From positions 41,362 through 88,708 of the forward strand of contig PFCB01000030.1 in the NCBI GenBank assembly GCA_002773135.1: a stretch of DNA of 47,347 nt, given 5' to 3'. This document shows, piece by piece, positions 34,870 through 45,076 of the stretch (position 1 is the first letter of the stretch; each line of letters begins with the position of its first letter). Below the pieces are notes generated by a model. It did no database searches and was not told where the DNA came from. It saw only the letters and a program-made list of their open reading frames with translations. Source of the DNA: Candidatus Magasanikbacteria bacterium CG10_big_fil_rev_8_21_14_0_10_47_10. GTDB taxonomy: Bacteria > Patescibacteriota > Patescibacteriia > Magasanikbacterales > UBA922. The translations under genes were made by a program, and so were the position numbers.

Positions 34870-37800
34870 CTATCGGTAGTTAACCCGAATCTCAGAAAAT
34901 GTCGGCGTATTTGTCCCGTCGCCAATCAACTCCAATCTATATTGAGCCCACCGGTTGCCATTGAGCGAAGTGGACACAAGCGATCCGGTATTGTCGGTAA
35001 AATAGGTTGCCGCGCCACTCTCTCCATACCACGCCGTCCATGCACCCGGGCTTCCGCCACTATCAGGGGCTGTCCGCAACTGAATTTTTGCCTCACATGT
35101 TGGTGTACACGCGGGGATACTTTGATCCCATTCAACCAACTGTACAGGCGACGCGTCTGACATATCAAACGCAGAACCGATGACCCAACCGCTCAGTGCG
35201 TACCCTCCGCCTCCACCCGATTCCCCATAATCAACACGGACATTATCAAGTCGCACAAACTGCGTCCCATCGCTCTGCAAAAACGATTTCAATACTATTT
35301 TTCCACTGCTGGTGGAAAAATCCCCGATATTAGTATCGACAATTGCTGCTGTGTTGTAGTTACTCGCTCCGGCAGCAGCCCACGAACTTCCGTTCCAATA
35401 TTGCCACGTCGCCCCCTCATCATCGGAAAGTTGGTAATACACTTCCCCGCCATTTTTAATGGCTGTTTCAGTAAAACCTGTCCACTGTTCAGGACTTGCA
35501 AGCGACAGTGATGTAGAGGCTGTCACCGGTGGCACGTCGGTTGGATAGCTGCTTGACGATTCAAGCTCAATAGTGGTCACAAAACCGTCTGATCCGGTAC
35601 TTTGATACGCGATGGCATATGTATCCGCGGCAGCAAGCTCCACAATGCTGGGATAATAGGCATCTGCCGTATCAAACTCCAGTGTATCAAGTACCGCGGC
35701 GCCAATTTGCCCATTGGTGGCGATATCTATCATAGTGATGAATCCATCACCGGCAACACCGGAATACGCAATAAAATAATAATCTCCGGTCGCGTACAAC
35801 AAATCAGGATAACTGGCGTCATTGGTATCAAATTCAAACGTGTCCACGGTGCTACCACCGATATTACCGCTTGAGTCAATGGTCATTGTCGCGAGCCAGC
35901 CATCACCGTTCGCACCCTGATACGCGACAGCATAATAGTCCCCGGACACATGTTCCAGATCCGGCCGAAAGCCGTCACTTGGATCAAATTCAAAACTGTC
36001 GACAGTGCCGGCGCCAATATTCCCGCTTGAATCAATCGTCACTGTCGCCACCCAACCATCATTCCCAGGCCCTCTGTACGCGATCGCATAGTAATCACCG
36101 GACACATGAACCATGCTTGGTTCCCTACCATTATTGTTATCCCACTCGAGTGTATCCACCGTACCCGCACCAATATTGCCGCTTGAATCAATCGTCACTG
36201 TTGCAAGCCAGCCATCAGTCCCAGGACCCTGATATGCGATTGCATAGACATCACCACTGACGTGGACGACGCTGGGCACGTCACCGTTTCCAGTATCATA
36301 CTCCAAAGAGTCAACAACAGAATTCCCAATATTGCCGGATGAATCAATCGTCATAGTTGCAAGCCAGCCATCAGTCCCAGGACCGGCATACGCTATGCCA
36401 TAGACGTCCCCACTCACATGAAAAATATATGGTTCCCCACCTTGACTTGTGTCAAATTCAAGTGTATCGATGACACTGGCAACAATGGTACCGGCTATGT
36501 CAATATCAACGGTTGCAAGCCAGCCATCGCTTCCAGGTCCTTGGTACGCAATAGCGTAAATATCACCACTCACATGAATCATGTGCGTTTCCGCTCCGTT
36601 GCTCGTATCAAATTCAAATGAATCAATTACTGCGTCGGCAATGCCGGACAGTGAAGCAGCGCCCGCCTTAAGTTGCGCGTAGCCGCCCGTGACTTCAATT
36701 TTAGCTGAATCAAACTGATAGTCTCCGGAATTGGAAAACGTCCAATCGTATGACTGTTCACAACTAATGGTCACATTGTCCAGCTGTACAAACTGCGCAC
36801 TGTCGCTTTCCAAAAATGCTTTGAACATGATAGCCCCCGTACTTGTTGAAAATGTTTGAATATTAGTATTAATCACGCTACTGATATTGTAATCTGTGGC
36901 ACCCACCGCGCTGGCCCACGCGGCTCCGGTCCAATACTGCCATGTGGAGCCAGCGTCTTCTGACAGTTGGTAGTATATTTCCCCTCCATCTTTTGACGCG
37001 GTCTCGGCAAACGCGGACCATGTATCAATTGCCGGCACGCTAAAGGACGCGGTTGGATTGATTGAAGGAGTATCCGAAGGGTATGTTGATGCTGTTTCCA
37101 GATCAATAGTTATCACAAATCCATCCCCCGCAACCCCTTCATACGAAATGGCATAGATGTCACCGGCGACTATTTCTACCATGGTTGGATTCGTACCATC
37201 GGATGTATCGAACTCCAAGATATCAATGGCCGATGCCGCTATATTCCCGTCTGTTTGAATGTCAATCAGCTGGACAAATCCGTCACTCCCCGGCCCGTTG
37301 TACGCGACCAGATAGGCTGTCCCGGTAGCGTACAAGATACTCGGAGTAATTCCGCTACTGGTATCAAATTCCAAGCTATCTATGAGGCTATTTGTTATGT
37401 TGCCGGACGTATCAATCGTAACTGTCACCAGCCACCCATCCGCGCCCGGCCCGTCATAGGCTATGGCATACACGTCACCGCTCACGTGCTGCAACTCCGG
37501 CCGGTTCGCATCATTCGTATCAAATTCAAAGGTATCAATGGTTGACGCTGTGATAGCCCCCGATGCATTAATGGACACTGTTGCCAACCACCCGTCTCCC
37601 CCGGAGCCGTTGTAGGCAATGGCATATACATCACCGGATATATGAACAATATCCGGTCCCTGCCCGCTGTCTGTATCGTATTCAAAACTGTCAACGACGC
37701 TATTTGCGATATTACCGGCTGAATCAATATCCACGGTCGCCAGCCAGCCGTCTCCTGCCGGGCCCTGGTATACGATTGCATAAATATCGCCGGCAATGGC

Positions 37801-38907
37801 AATGACGTTCGGTGTTTCTCCATTGGATGTATCATACTCAAGGCTGTCAATAACAGAAGCTCCAATATTGCCTGACGAGTCAATGGTCATCGTCACCAGC
37901 CACCCGTCAACACCCGGACCGTTATACGCGATACCATACACGTCCCCGCTCACATGAAAAATATCAGGCGTATCTGCGTCGGTCGCGTCAAATTCAAGTG
38001 TATCAATCACACTGGCTGTAATCGTCCCCGCTGAATCGATATCAACCGTCGCAAGCCACCCATCTCCATTGTCACCTCTGTACGCTATAGCATAGATATC
38101 GCCGGACACATGAATAATATCAGGTTCGTGACCGTCAACCGTGTCAAATTCAAAACTGCTCAAGACAGCATCAGCAATACCGGACAGCGCTGGTGCACTT
38201 CCCTTCAGCTGCGCATTCCCCCCTGTCACTTCAATTTTCCCGCTGTCATACGAATACTGACCCGGTGTTGTAAATTCCCAAATATTTGTACCACACCCGC
38301 CCCCTGCAGAAGCCAGCGTTACCTCTCCGGCAACTGACACATTCACATTGCTATCATCACTATCATACTTTGTCGCGTCCGACCACAATGACTGACCAGC
38401 CCCTCCCACCCAATCAGTCTGCGTCCAATCGGAACTGTCCCAGTTACTGACATACGCCACTCGCTCCACTGTTGAAGTGACACCAGGTCTTGGCTGCCAC
38501 TCCACCAGAACGCTGGCAAGTTTCAAATGCTCATCTGTGTACGTTCCCGGACAGGTAACAATATCACTGCTTCCGTCTCTGCACACATCCTCAAAGGTAA
38601 TTGTCCGCACATAGTCACCAATAGTCTCTGTTGTATTTTCTCCATCAAAAATCCATTGTGCCCCACTCACTGACACGGAACTGGTTGAATATGTGAATTC
38701 GTTATATGCTCTGTCTCTGATGGATCGCACGGCTTCCAGTCCTTCCTCTGCCAGCGAGGTTGCCTGTACGTAGTGGGTGCTCTGAACATCCGCCCTTCCA
38801 TTTCCTGCAGACAAGCTTAAAATACTTGCCGCCAAAATAGCAAAAACGGCAATGCCCAACATTGCCTCCAAAAGTGATAGCCCTCTTTTATCTGTCGTAA
38901 TTCGCAT
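34870..38907 (-). CDS. Giant minor pilin fused to two 7-repeat propeller-like modules (1345 aa)
   Basis: N-terminal KRGLSLLEAMLGIAVFAILAASILSL prepilin motif; 7+7 tandem repeats of about 46-48 aa of the form VSGDxYAIAYxGPGxDGWLATVxIDSSGNI. Confidence 0.85.
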   Translation of the reverse strand: MRITTDKRGLSLLEAMLGIAVFAILAASILSLSAGNGRADVQSTHYVQATSLAEEGLEAVRSIRDRAYNEFTYSTSSVSVSGAQWIFDGENTTETIGDYVRTITFEDVCRDGSSDIVTCPGTYTDEHLKLASVLVEWQPRPGVTSTVERVAYVSNWDSSDWTQTDWVGGAGQSLWSDATKYDSDDSNVNVSVAGEVTLASAGGGCGTNIWEFTTPGQYSYDSGKIEVTGGNAQLKGSAPALSGIADAVLSSFEFDTVDGHEPDIIHVSGDIYAIAYRGDNGDGWLATVDIDSAGTITASVIDTLEFDATDADTPDIFHVSGDVYGIAYNGPGVDGWLVTMTIDSSGNIGASVIDSLEYDTSNGETPNVIAIAGDIYAIVYQGPAGDGWLATVDIDSAGNIANSVVDSFEYDTDSGQGPDIVHISGDVYAIAYNGSGGDGWLATVSINASGAITASTIDTFEFDTNDANRPELQHVSGDVYAIAYDGPGADGWLVTVTIDTSGNITNSLIDSLEFDTSSGITPSILYATGTAYLVAYNGPGSDGFVQLIDIQTDGNIAASAIDILEFDTSDGTNPTMVEIVAGDIYAISYEGVAGDGFVITIDLETASTYPSDTPSINPTASFSVPAIDTWSAFAETASKDGGEIYYQLSEDAGSTWQYWTGAAWASAVGATDYNISSVINTNIQTFSTSTGAIMFKAFLESDSAQFVQLDNVTISCEQSYDWTFSNSGDYQFDSAKIEVTGGYAQLKAGAASLSGIADAVIDSFEFDTSNGAETHMIHVSGDIYAIAYQGPGSDGWLATVDIDIAGTIVASVIDTLEFDTSQGGEPYIFHVSGDVYGIAYAGPGTDGWLATMTIDSSGNIGNSVVDSLEYDTGNGDVPSVVHVSGDVYAIAYQGPGTDGWLATVTIDSSGNIGAGTVDTLEWDNNNGREPSMVHVSGDYYAIAYRGPGNDGWVATVTIDSSGNIGAGTVDSFEFDPSDGFRPDLEHVSGDYYAVAYQGANGDGWLATMTIDSSGNIGGSTVDTFEFDTNDASYPDLLYATGDYYFIAYSGVAGDGFITMIDIATNGQIGAAVLDTLEFDTADAYYPSIVELAAADTYAIAYQSTGSDGFVTTIELESSSSYPTDVPPVTASTSLSLASPEQWTGFTETAIKNGGEVYYQLSDDEGATWQYWNGSSWAAAGASNYNTAAIVDTNIGDFSTSSGKIVLKSFLQSDGTQFVRLDNVRVDYGESGGGGGYALSGWVIGSAFDMSDASPVQLVEWDQSIPACTPTCEAKIQLRTAPDSGGSPGAWTAWYGESGAATYFTDNTGSLVSTSLNGNRWAQYRLELIGDGTNTPTFSEIRVNYR

Positions 38908-38910
38908 TGT

Positions 38911-39393
38911 TTACTGCAATAATATTTTCCCGCTTGCGAGAACGTGAATGGTTGACTGAATATTGAGTGTTGGATGTGTAATGACGATATCGCTTGTGAC
39001 GCTTGGCAACCCGGACCCTTCGCTAAAATGATAGTCTGTGGCATCCGGACTCAACTGGACCGCCTGGTACGTGACTACTCTGTCATATTGCGTTTCTCGC
39101 GCCGCATACGACCCGCCTTCATACAGCGTCACGCTATCGCTCTGCACATACACACCATGCGCGTCCAAGTTATACCGCGCGCTGGATCGTGTTTGCGCTG
39201 TCCGGAGTGCTTGCGCCACTTCTGCCGTCGCGTCACCAAGCTGTGCACGCGGCTGCAGCCGCGCAAAAATTGCCGCTCCGGCAGCGCTCATTATTGCGAT
39301 CATGGCAATAACAATAAGCAATTCAATTGTCGTGAGCCCGGATCGAGACGCATGCGTGCTATCTGTTTGCGCTAACGCTACCCGTAATTTCAT
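38911..39393 (-). CDS. GspH-like pseudopilin
   Basis: RSGLTTIELLIVIAMIAIMSAAGAAIFARLQPRAQLGDATAEVAQALRTAQTRS. Confidence 0.8.
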   Translation of the reverse strand: MKLRVALAQTDSTHASRSGLTTIELLIVIAMIAIMSAAGAAIFARLQPRAQLGDATAEVAQALRTAQTRSSARYNLDAHGVYVQSDSVTLYEGGSYAARETQYDRVVTYQAVQLSPDATDYHFSEGSGLPSVTSDIVITHPTLNIQSTIHVLASGKILLQ

Positions 39394-40462
39394 AAATTGG
39401 TGTAATAATGGCCAAACCAAGGGTGGTCACCACAACCCCTATCAAAAGGAGCAAAATAGGCTCAAGAGCCGTTGTCAGTGCGGTCGTTGAGGTATCAACT
39501 TCCTGTTCGTAAAAATCGGCCAAATACAGCAATGTTTCACTCAAATTGCCGGACTGCTCACCCACATTCACCATGTTAATAACGAGTTTGGGAAACAAAT
39601 GTTCAAATTGCTGCAAATTTTCAGCCATGCTTTTGCCACTTTGTATCTCAGACGCCACCTTTGCCAATGCGAGTCGATAATATCGGTTGGTAACGGTACC
39701 GCTGGTGATTTGTACCGCGTTATCAATATTCACACCACTGCCAAGCAGCGTCCCAAAGGTTAAACAAAAGCGAGCAAGATTTGAACTTTTTGAAATATGT
39801 TTCAACAGTGGAAACTTGAGCAATATTTTATGCGTGACCGGCTGTGAAAAAGTGGCTCTTGCCAACGCGACAACGCCCACCAAGATAGCCAACGAACCTG
39901 TTACAACAGCCAACCCATGCGCGCGCATCAAATCCGAAAACCACAGCACCATGCGAGTACTCAAAGGAAGCTCAATTCCTTTTAAACCCTTAAACAGCGG
40001 CGTAATTTGCGGTAAAATGTAATACGCCATGCCAAGCGCCAAAAAAAATGCGGCAATCAGCACAATGGCCGGATACGTCATGGCGCTCTTCACGCGTCGC
40101 ACCAATTGTTCTTCACGTTTGAGCTGATCCGCAATGTTTGTCAAATTCCCGGCGAGTGTTCCGGACGCTTCACCCGCTCGAACCACATCAGTAAATAAGC
40201 CGGGAAACACTTTGGGATATTTTGCCATTGCGTCCGCCAGCGATGATCCTTCTTCAATAGACCCGACAAGCTTTCCAATGACTTTTTTTAACTTCCCCTT
40301 TGCCGAGTCGGCCGCTATTTCAAGCGATTCGTGCACTGTCAGGCCGGCCTCGATCATAACGGACAAATGCTTGGCAAATACAGCCATGTCAACCACGGAC
40401 ACGCGGCCAAAACTGATTTCTTTTTTCCAAAACGGCAATTTTTTTGTTGTTTTTTCAGGCAT
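39359..40462 (-). CDS. pilC: Type IV pilus inner-membrane platform protein
   Basis: DMAVFAKHLSVMIEAGLTVHESLEI, VVRAGEASGTLAGNLTNIADQL, VGEQSGNLSETLLYLADFYEQEVD; start at MPEKTTKK. Confidence 0.92.
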   Translation of the reverse strand: MPEKTTKKLPFWKKEISFGRVSVVDMAVFAKHLSVMIEAGLTVHESLEIAADSAKGKLKKVIGKLVGSIEEGSSLADAMAKYPKVFPGLFTDVVRAGEASGTLAGNLTNIADQLKREEQLVRRVKSAMTYPAIVLIAAFFLALGMAYYILPQITPLFKGLKGIELPLSTRMVLWFSDLMRAHGLAVVTGSLAILVGVVALARATFSQPVTHKILLKFPLLKHISKSSNLARFCLTFGTLLGSGVNIDNAVQITSGTVTNRYYRLALAKVASEIQSGKSMAENLQQFEHLFPKLVINMVNVGEQSGNLSETLLYLADFYEQEVDTSTTALTTALEPILLLLIGVVVTTLGLAIITPIYEITGSVSANR

Positions 40463-40469
40463 ATTTTTA

Positions 40470-42167
40470 TTACATGGCAACGCGCAGTACTTCTTCAAGG
40501 GTCGTCACCCCATCGAGTACTTTGCGAATGCCATCTTCAAGCATGGTTGTCATACCTTTTTGTCTTGCCGCTGCTTTAATTGAGTCGGAGTCTGAATGAT
40601 TGACCACCAGCTGTCGCATTTGTTCATCCATGATCATGACTTCAAAAATACCGATCCGTCCGGCGTATCCCGTATCGCCACATACTTTGCAGCCATTCCC
40701 CTTATATAGCCGAAGATTATCAAGGGAAACCCCAATACGACTCAAAAACGCTTCACGCTCGCCATTATCCTGCAATATTTTCTTTTCCTGGTCAGTAATG
40801 ACATGACTTGCTTTGCACGACGCGCAAATCACCCGAACCAAGCGCTGCGCAATAATAATATTAACGGTTGACGCGACTAAAAATGGCTCAACCTGCATGT
40901 CGAGAAGCCGAGGCAGCGATGTTGGCGCGTCGTTTGTGTGCAATGTTGACAACACCAAGTGTCCGGTCAATGCCGAGTTAACACCAATTCCCGCTGTTTC
41001 TTCATCTCTGATTTCTCCCACCATGATGATATCCGGATCCTGCCGGACTATCGAGCGAAGCCCCTGCGCAAAAGTAAGGTTTGTTTTTGTATTCACCTGA
41101 ATCTGCGTCACCCCCGATATATCGTATTCAATAGGGTCTTCAATAGTGGCAATATTCACATCACGCTTGTTGAGCAACTTCATCACCGCATATAAGGTCG
41201 TTGTTTTCCCGCTTCCGGTCGGACCGGTCACCAATATCATGCCGTGAGGGTTCTTTATATTTTCTTTTACTTTTTCCAAATCATGGCCAACAAGACCCAA
41301 ATTCGTAAGAGTAAATTGACGGCCATGCGACGACAACAAACGCATCACGACATTTTCGCCATACTTGGTCGGAACCACAGAGACACGAACATCGATCGCT
41401 TCGCCCGCGTCACTGACAAAACGAAATTTTCCATCCTGCGCGGCACGGTGCTCATCCGTACGCATACGGGACAATACTTTAATGCGTGTCATAACACGCG
41501 AATGCATGTCCAAATCCATTTCTAGTCGATCACTCAATACGCCGTCAACACGAAACCGCACCAATGATTTTCGTTCATACGGTTCGATGTGAATATCAGA
41601 CGTTCCATTTCTTTCCGCGTTGTTCAAAATAAGGTTTGCCACATGCGCGGTCAAACCTTCCACCGCATCGTCTGCCTCAATATCCTCAGTCGTATCGTCG
41701 GAGATAGTGTCAAGCAAACTTTCGTACGCAGCTTTTATATCTTTTTTGTACCGTTTCAACGCGTACGCAATGTCCTGAACAAGCGTGATAAAGACCTGAA
41801 TAGATGTATCAAAACGTTTCTCCAGTACATCAATAATCTCGGTCTTTGTTGGGTCAACAATGGCTACCTGCACTGTCCCGTTCGCCTTGCCAAATGCCAC
41901 AATCTGTTGACTCACGGCCATGCTTTCAGGTATTTGAAAAAAAATATCATCATCTACTTTTTGTTTTTGCAGGTCAACATATTGATAACCAAAATACTCA
42001 CCTACAGCCTGACCCAAAAGCGCTTTTGTTAAAACATTATTATTAATAAGGGATTGCTGCAATGGAACATCATCTTGGGTTGCCAACTGCGCGGACTGAA
42101 GCATATCTTCTTGGGAAAGATACGCCTTTTCAATAAGTATCTTTTGTAACAACGCGTCATCAAGCAT
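40470..42167 (-). CDS. pilB: Type IV pilus assembly ATPase
   Basis: Walker A GPTGSGKTTTLYA, IATIEDPIEYDI, Walker B IIMVGEIRDEETA, CxxC zinc motif CKVCGDTGYAGRIG. Confidence 0.95.
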   Translation of the reverse strand: MLDDALLQKILIEKAYLSQEDMLQSAQLATQDDVPLQQSLINNNVLTKALLGQAVGEYFGYQYVDLQKQKVDDDIFFQIPESMAVSQQIVAFGKANGTVQVAIVDPTKTEIIDVLEKRFDTSIQVFITLVQDIAYALKRYKKDIKAAYESLLDTISDDTTEDIEADDAVEGLTAHVANLILNNAERNGTSDIHIEPYERKSLVRFRVDGVLSDRLEMDLDMHSRVMTRIKVLSRMRTDEHRAAQDGKFRFVSDAGEAIDVRVSVVPTKYGENVVMRLLSSHGRQFTLTNLGLVGHDLEKVKENIKNPHGMILVTGPTGSGKTTTLYAVMKLLNKRDVNIATIEDPIEYDISGVTQIQVNTKTNLTFAQGLRSIVRQDPDIIMVGEIRDEETAGIGVNSALTGHLVLSTLHTNDAPTSLPRLLDMQVEPFLVASTVNIIIAQRLVRVICASCKASHVITDQEKKILQDNGEREAFLSRIGVSLDNLRLYKGNGCKVCGDTGYAGRIGIFEVMIMDEQMRQLVVNHSDSDSIKAAARQKGMTTMLEDGIRKVLDGVTTLEEVLRVAM

Positions 42168-42172
42168 ACATA

Positions 42173-42556
42173 TTACTGAGATTGAGCGAGTGTTTGCTTT
42201 ACATGATCAATCACCGCGTTGAGTGGTGTGTCCGACTTTACAAAATAATCTCTGGCACCCATTTCTTTTGCTTTTTGTATGTCCTGTTCCTGGCTCAAGT
42301 TAGTAGAGACAATAACCGGGGTCGTGTCCCCCCGTTGCTTCATACCTTCCAAAACCGCGAACCCGTCCACTTTTGGCATCATCAAATCCAAAAGAAGTAA
42401 TGCATATCCTCCTTGTTGCAACGCCGCGAGCGCTTCCTCTCCATCATTGGCCACCTGAGCATCAAAACCAGAACCGTTCAGCTTTAGCTGCAGAGCGCGT
42501 GCCATTGGTTTTTCGTCTTCGGCAATCAAAATCTTTTGCCGTACTGAGTCGGGCAT
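42173..42556 (-). CDS. Response regulator receiver protein heading the pilus operon
   Basis: ILIAEDEKPMARALQ, LLLLDLMMPKVDGF, DYFVKSD. Confidence 0.9.
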   Translation of the reverse strand: MPDSVRQKILIAEDEKPMARALQLKLNGSGFDAQVANDGEEALAALQQGGYALLLLDLMMPKVDGFAVLEGMKQRGDTTPVIVSTNLSQEQDIQKAKEMGARDYFVKSDTPLNAVIDHVKQTLAQSQ

Positions 42557-42740
42557 AGTTCCTATAATTAGAATCCGAACAAGGTAAGTATACCAGAAAG
42601 AATTTTTTGTGCACAGCTTTTCTTCACCTTTCGGTTCAACAAATTCAAAATAAATGATACTGTATCTTTAGTAACAGAGAAGTTCTTCAGAAACTCATGC
42701 GCGTGGGTTTTTATTTTGCCTGTTTCTCAGATTTCATCTT

Positions 42741-43406
42741 ATGAAATTGCTCATTATTGAGGACGACCCCAACATAGTGGCCATCCTAAAAAACAATTTC
42801 GATTCAGAGGGATTTGTCACCGATATTGCTGACGATGGCGACGCAGGTTCCGCTATGGCTCGAGTAAACCAATATGACCTGATCATACTGGACATGAATC
42901 TGCCGCATAAGTCAGGAGATGCCATCTGCAAAGAAATAAGGGGCGCGGGAAAAAACACTCCCATTCTCGTCCTTACAATCGATGAACATACTGACAATAA
43001 AGTCGCACTGCTCAACGCGGGTGCCGATGACTACATAACCAAACCGTTTTCGTTTCATGAGCTGCTTGCCAGGGTTCGAGCCATTCTTCGTCGACCGACG
43101 CAGATTGCCGATGACACAATGCGCGCGCACGACGTGACCATGAACATTTCCAGCCAAACCGTCCGCGTTGGAAGCAAAGAGGTGTACTTAACCAGGAAAG
43201 AATTTTCGCTTCTGGAATGCTTAATGAGAAACAAAGGAAAAATGGTGTCGCGCGGCATGATTATAGACAACGCCTGGGATAACGACGCGGATTTTTTCTC
43301 AAACGCAATTGAAACGCATATCCTGAATATAAGAAAAAAAATTGATAGCAAAGACAGGTATCGCCTGATCAAGACAGTCCCCGGCCGGGGATACAAAATT
43401 GAGTAA
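42741..43406 (+). CDS. OmpR-family response regulator
   Basis: LLIIEDDPNIVAILKNNF, LIILDMNLPHKSGD, winged helix ending RYRLIKTVPGRGYKIE. Confidence 0.95.
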   Translation: MKLLIIEDDPNIVAILKNNFDSEGFVTDIADDGDAGSAMARVNQYDLIILDMNLPHKSGDAICKEIRGAGKNTPILVLTIDEHTDNKVALLNAGADDYITKPFSFHELLARVRAILRRPTQIADDTMRAHDVTMNISSQTVRVGSKEVYLTRKEFSLLECLMRNKGKMVSRGMIIDNAWDNDADFFSNAIETHILNIRKKIDSKDRYRLIKTVPGRGYKIE

Positions 43407-43494
43407 ATTATTTTATATAAAGGTCGAAAAATAATGTATTATTTACAAAAGAAAGAACCCTGTCGATTTTTTAAAAAAACAAGGGAATCCATAT

Positions 43495-43608
43495 ATGAAT
43501 GATGTAATCAAAAAAGTGCTCACAAGCAAATCTGCTCGAAACAGCGCGTCCCTCACGGCAATGGTTGCCGTTGTCATGACCGCCGGCGTGCCGTGGCTCA
43601 ACGCGTAG
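43495..43608 (+). CDS. 37-aa peptide MNDVIKKVLTSKSARNSASLTAMVAVVMTAGVPWLNA
   Basis: ATG preceded by AAGGGA; basic N-terminus plus TM-like segment; followed by an intrinsic terminator. Confidence 0.45.
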   Translation: MNDVIKKVLTSKSARNSASLTAMVAVVMTAGVPWLNA

Positions 43609-43627
43609 CCTAAACGCTATCAACGAT

Positions 43628-43676
43628 AAACTGGATACCAAAAATGCCGTGTGCGTACCTTGGTATTCAGTTTTTT
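43628..43676 (+). terminator. Intrinsic terminator between the 37-aa ORF and the histidine kinase
   Basis: ACTGgATACCA...TGGTATtCAGTTTTTT. Confidence 0.65.
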
Positions 43677-43681
43677 CAAAT

Positions 43682-45076
43682 ATGAACGATAGACTCATAC
43701 AATACATTTCCCCGACATCCAACCATGAAGACACGCACCGCAGACAATTTATTTTGCATGTTCTTCTTTGTGCCACAATTATTTTACTGTCCATCGCGAG
43801 TTTTCTTATTTTGATCCAATCAATTCAGCTTGGCAGTACTTTTCGCGGGCTTCCTCTGTGGATTAATCTCGTACTGCTAACATTTTTCATAGGAATATTC
43901 CTCCTGTCAAAAAAAGGGTTCCCCCATATTTCATCGCAACTTTTTATCTGGACATATTTTTTATTTTCGATAGCGCTTGCCATACATTGGGGGGTAGAAT
44001 TAATTGCCTCACTCATGTTTTTCGCACTCATCATTGTAATGTCTGGCATCCTGGTTAATTCTCTTTTTGCTTTTTTTATAACGATGGCAATTTCCTTTAC
44101 TCTCTTTGTTCTGCATCATCTCCAGACGACTGGAGTAACTCATCCCAAATTGTATTGGAAACTTGAGCAATGGGGACGGGGAGAAATTATCACAGTGGGA
44201 ATTCTTTTTTTCATCATCGCCACCGTCTCATGGCTTTCGAATAGGGAGATAGAAAAATCTCTGAAGCGAGCAAGAAACTCTGAAACGGCGCTCAAAGAAG
44301 AAAGAGATATGCTTGAAATCCGGGTAGATGAAAGGACCCGTGAACTGCAAAAAACGCAGATGGAAAAAATAGCGCAACTTTCCCGATTCGCCGAATTTGG
44401 CCGACTTTCCAGCGGACTCTTTCATGACTTGGTAAACCCCCTCACCGCCGTATCACTCAATATAGAAAAAATGAAATCACATACGACCGGGCAGGGTGAA
44501 ATGACAGAGATTGAAGAAGATCTTATACGAGCAAAAAAAGCGACCGCACACATGCAAGCGCTTATCCAAGCAGTTCGCAAGCAAATGAGCCAGCAAACCG
44601 TTCAGGAACTTTTTTCCATCAATGAAGAAATAAAGGAAGCGATTCAAGTGCTGCACTACCGCGCCAGAAAAAACAATGTCAGTATTGAGTTTCAGTCCCA
44701 GCATGACATTCAAACGTTTGGCGACTCCATAAAATTCAGTCAGGTCGCGAGTAATTTACTATCGAATGCGATTGATGCGTACGTGGAGAGTCAAACCCCA
44801 AGCCCCGGCAGAAAAGTCCGCATTACCCTGAAACAAAAAAACAGCGACGTCATACTGGAAGTGAATGACCGTGCGCATGGCATACCGGCCGACATCATCG
44901 ATACCATATTTGAACCTTTTTTTACAACCAAGCAATTTCATAATGGAATAGGACTCGGTCTTTCCATTACAAAAAATATCATTGAAAAAGACTTCGGCGG
45001 GACGATAACGGTTCAAAGCAACGAGCAAACAGGAACCAATTTTACCGTCACCTTTCATAAAAGAGACACCCTATGA
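43682..45076 (+). CDS. Membrane sensor histidine kinase
   Basis: About 6 N-terminal TM segments, coiled coil, GRLSSGLFHDLVNPLTAVSLNIEKM, NLLSNAIDAYVES, GIGLGLSITKNIIEKDFGG; start at MNDRLIQ. Confidence 0.92.
   Translation: MNDRLIQYISPTSNHEDTHRRQFILHVLLCATIILLSIASFLILIQSIQLGSTFRGLPLWINLVLLTFFIGIFLLSKKGFPHISSQLFIWTYFLFSIALAIHWGVELIASLMFFALIIVMSGILVNSLFAFFITMAISFTLFVLHHLQTTGVTHPKLYWKLEQWGRGEIITVGILFFIIATVSWLSNREIEKSLKRARNSETALKEERDMLEIRVDERTRELQKTQMEKIAQLSRFAEFGRLSSGLFHDLVNPLTAVSLNIEKMKSHTTGQGEMTEIEEDLIRAKKATAHMQALIQAVRKQMSQQTVQELFSINEEIKEAIQVLHYRARKNNVSIEFQSQHDIQTFGDSIKFSQVASNLLSNAIDAYVESQTPSPGRKVRITLKQKNSDVILEVNDRAHGIPADIIDTIFEPFFTTKQFHNGIGLGLSITKNIIEKDFGGTITVQSNEQTGTNFTVTFHKRDTL

Noticed and set aside
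35600-38150. Regularly spaced similar DNA units, superficially CRISPR- or satellite-like
   Set aside because: Units of about 140 nt are in frame and translate into the 7+7 protein repeats of the adhesin; no short identical repeats with unique spacers
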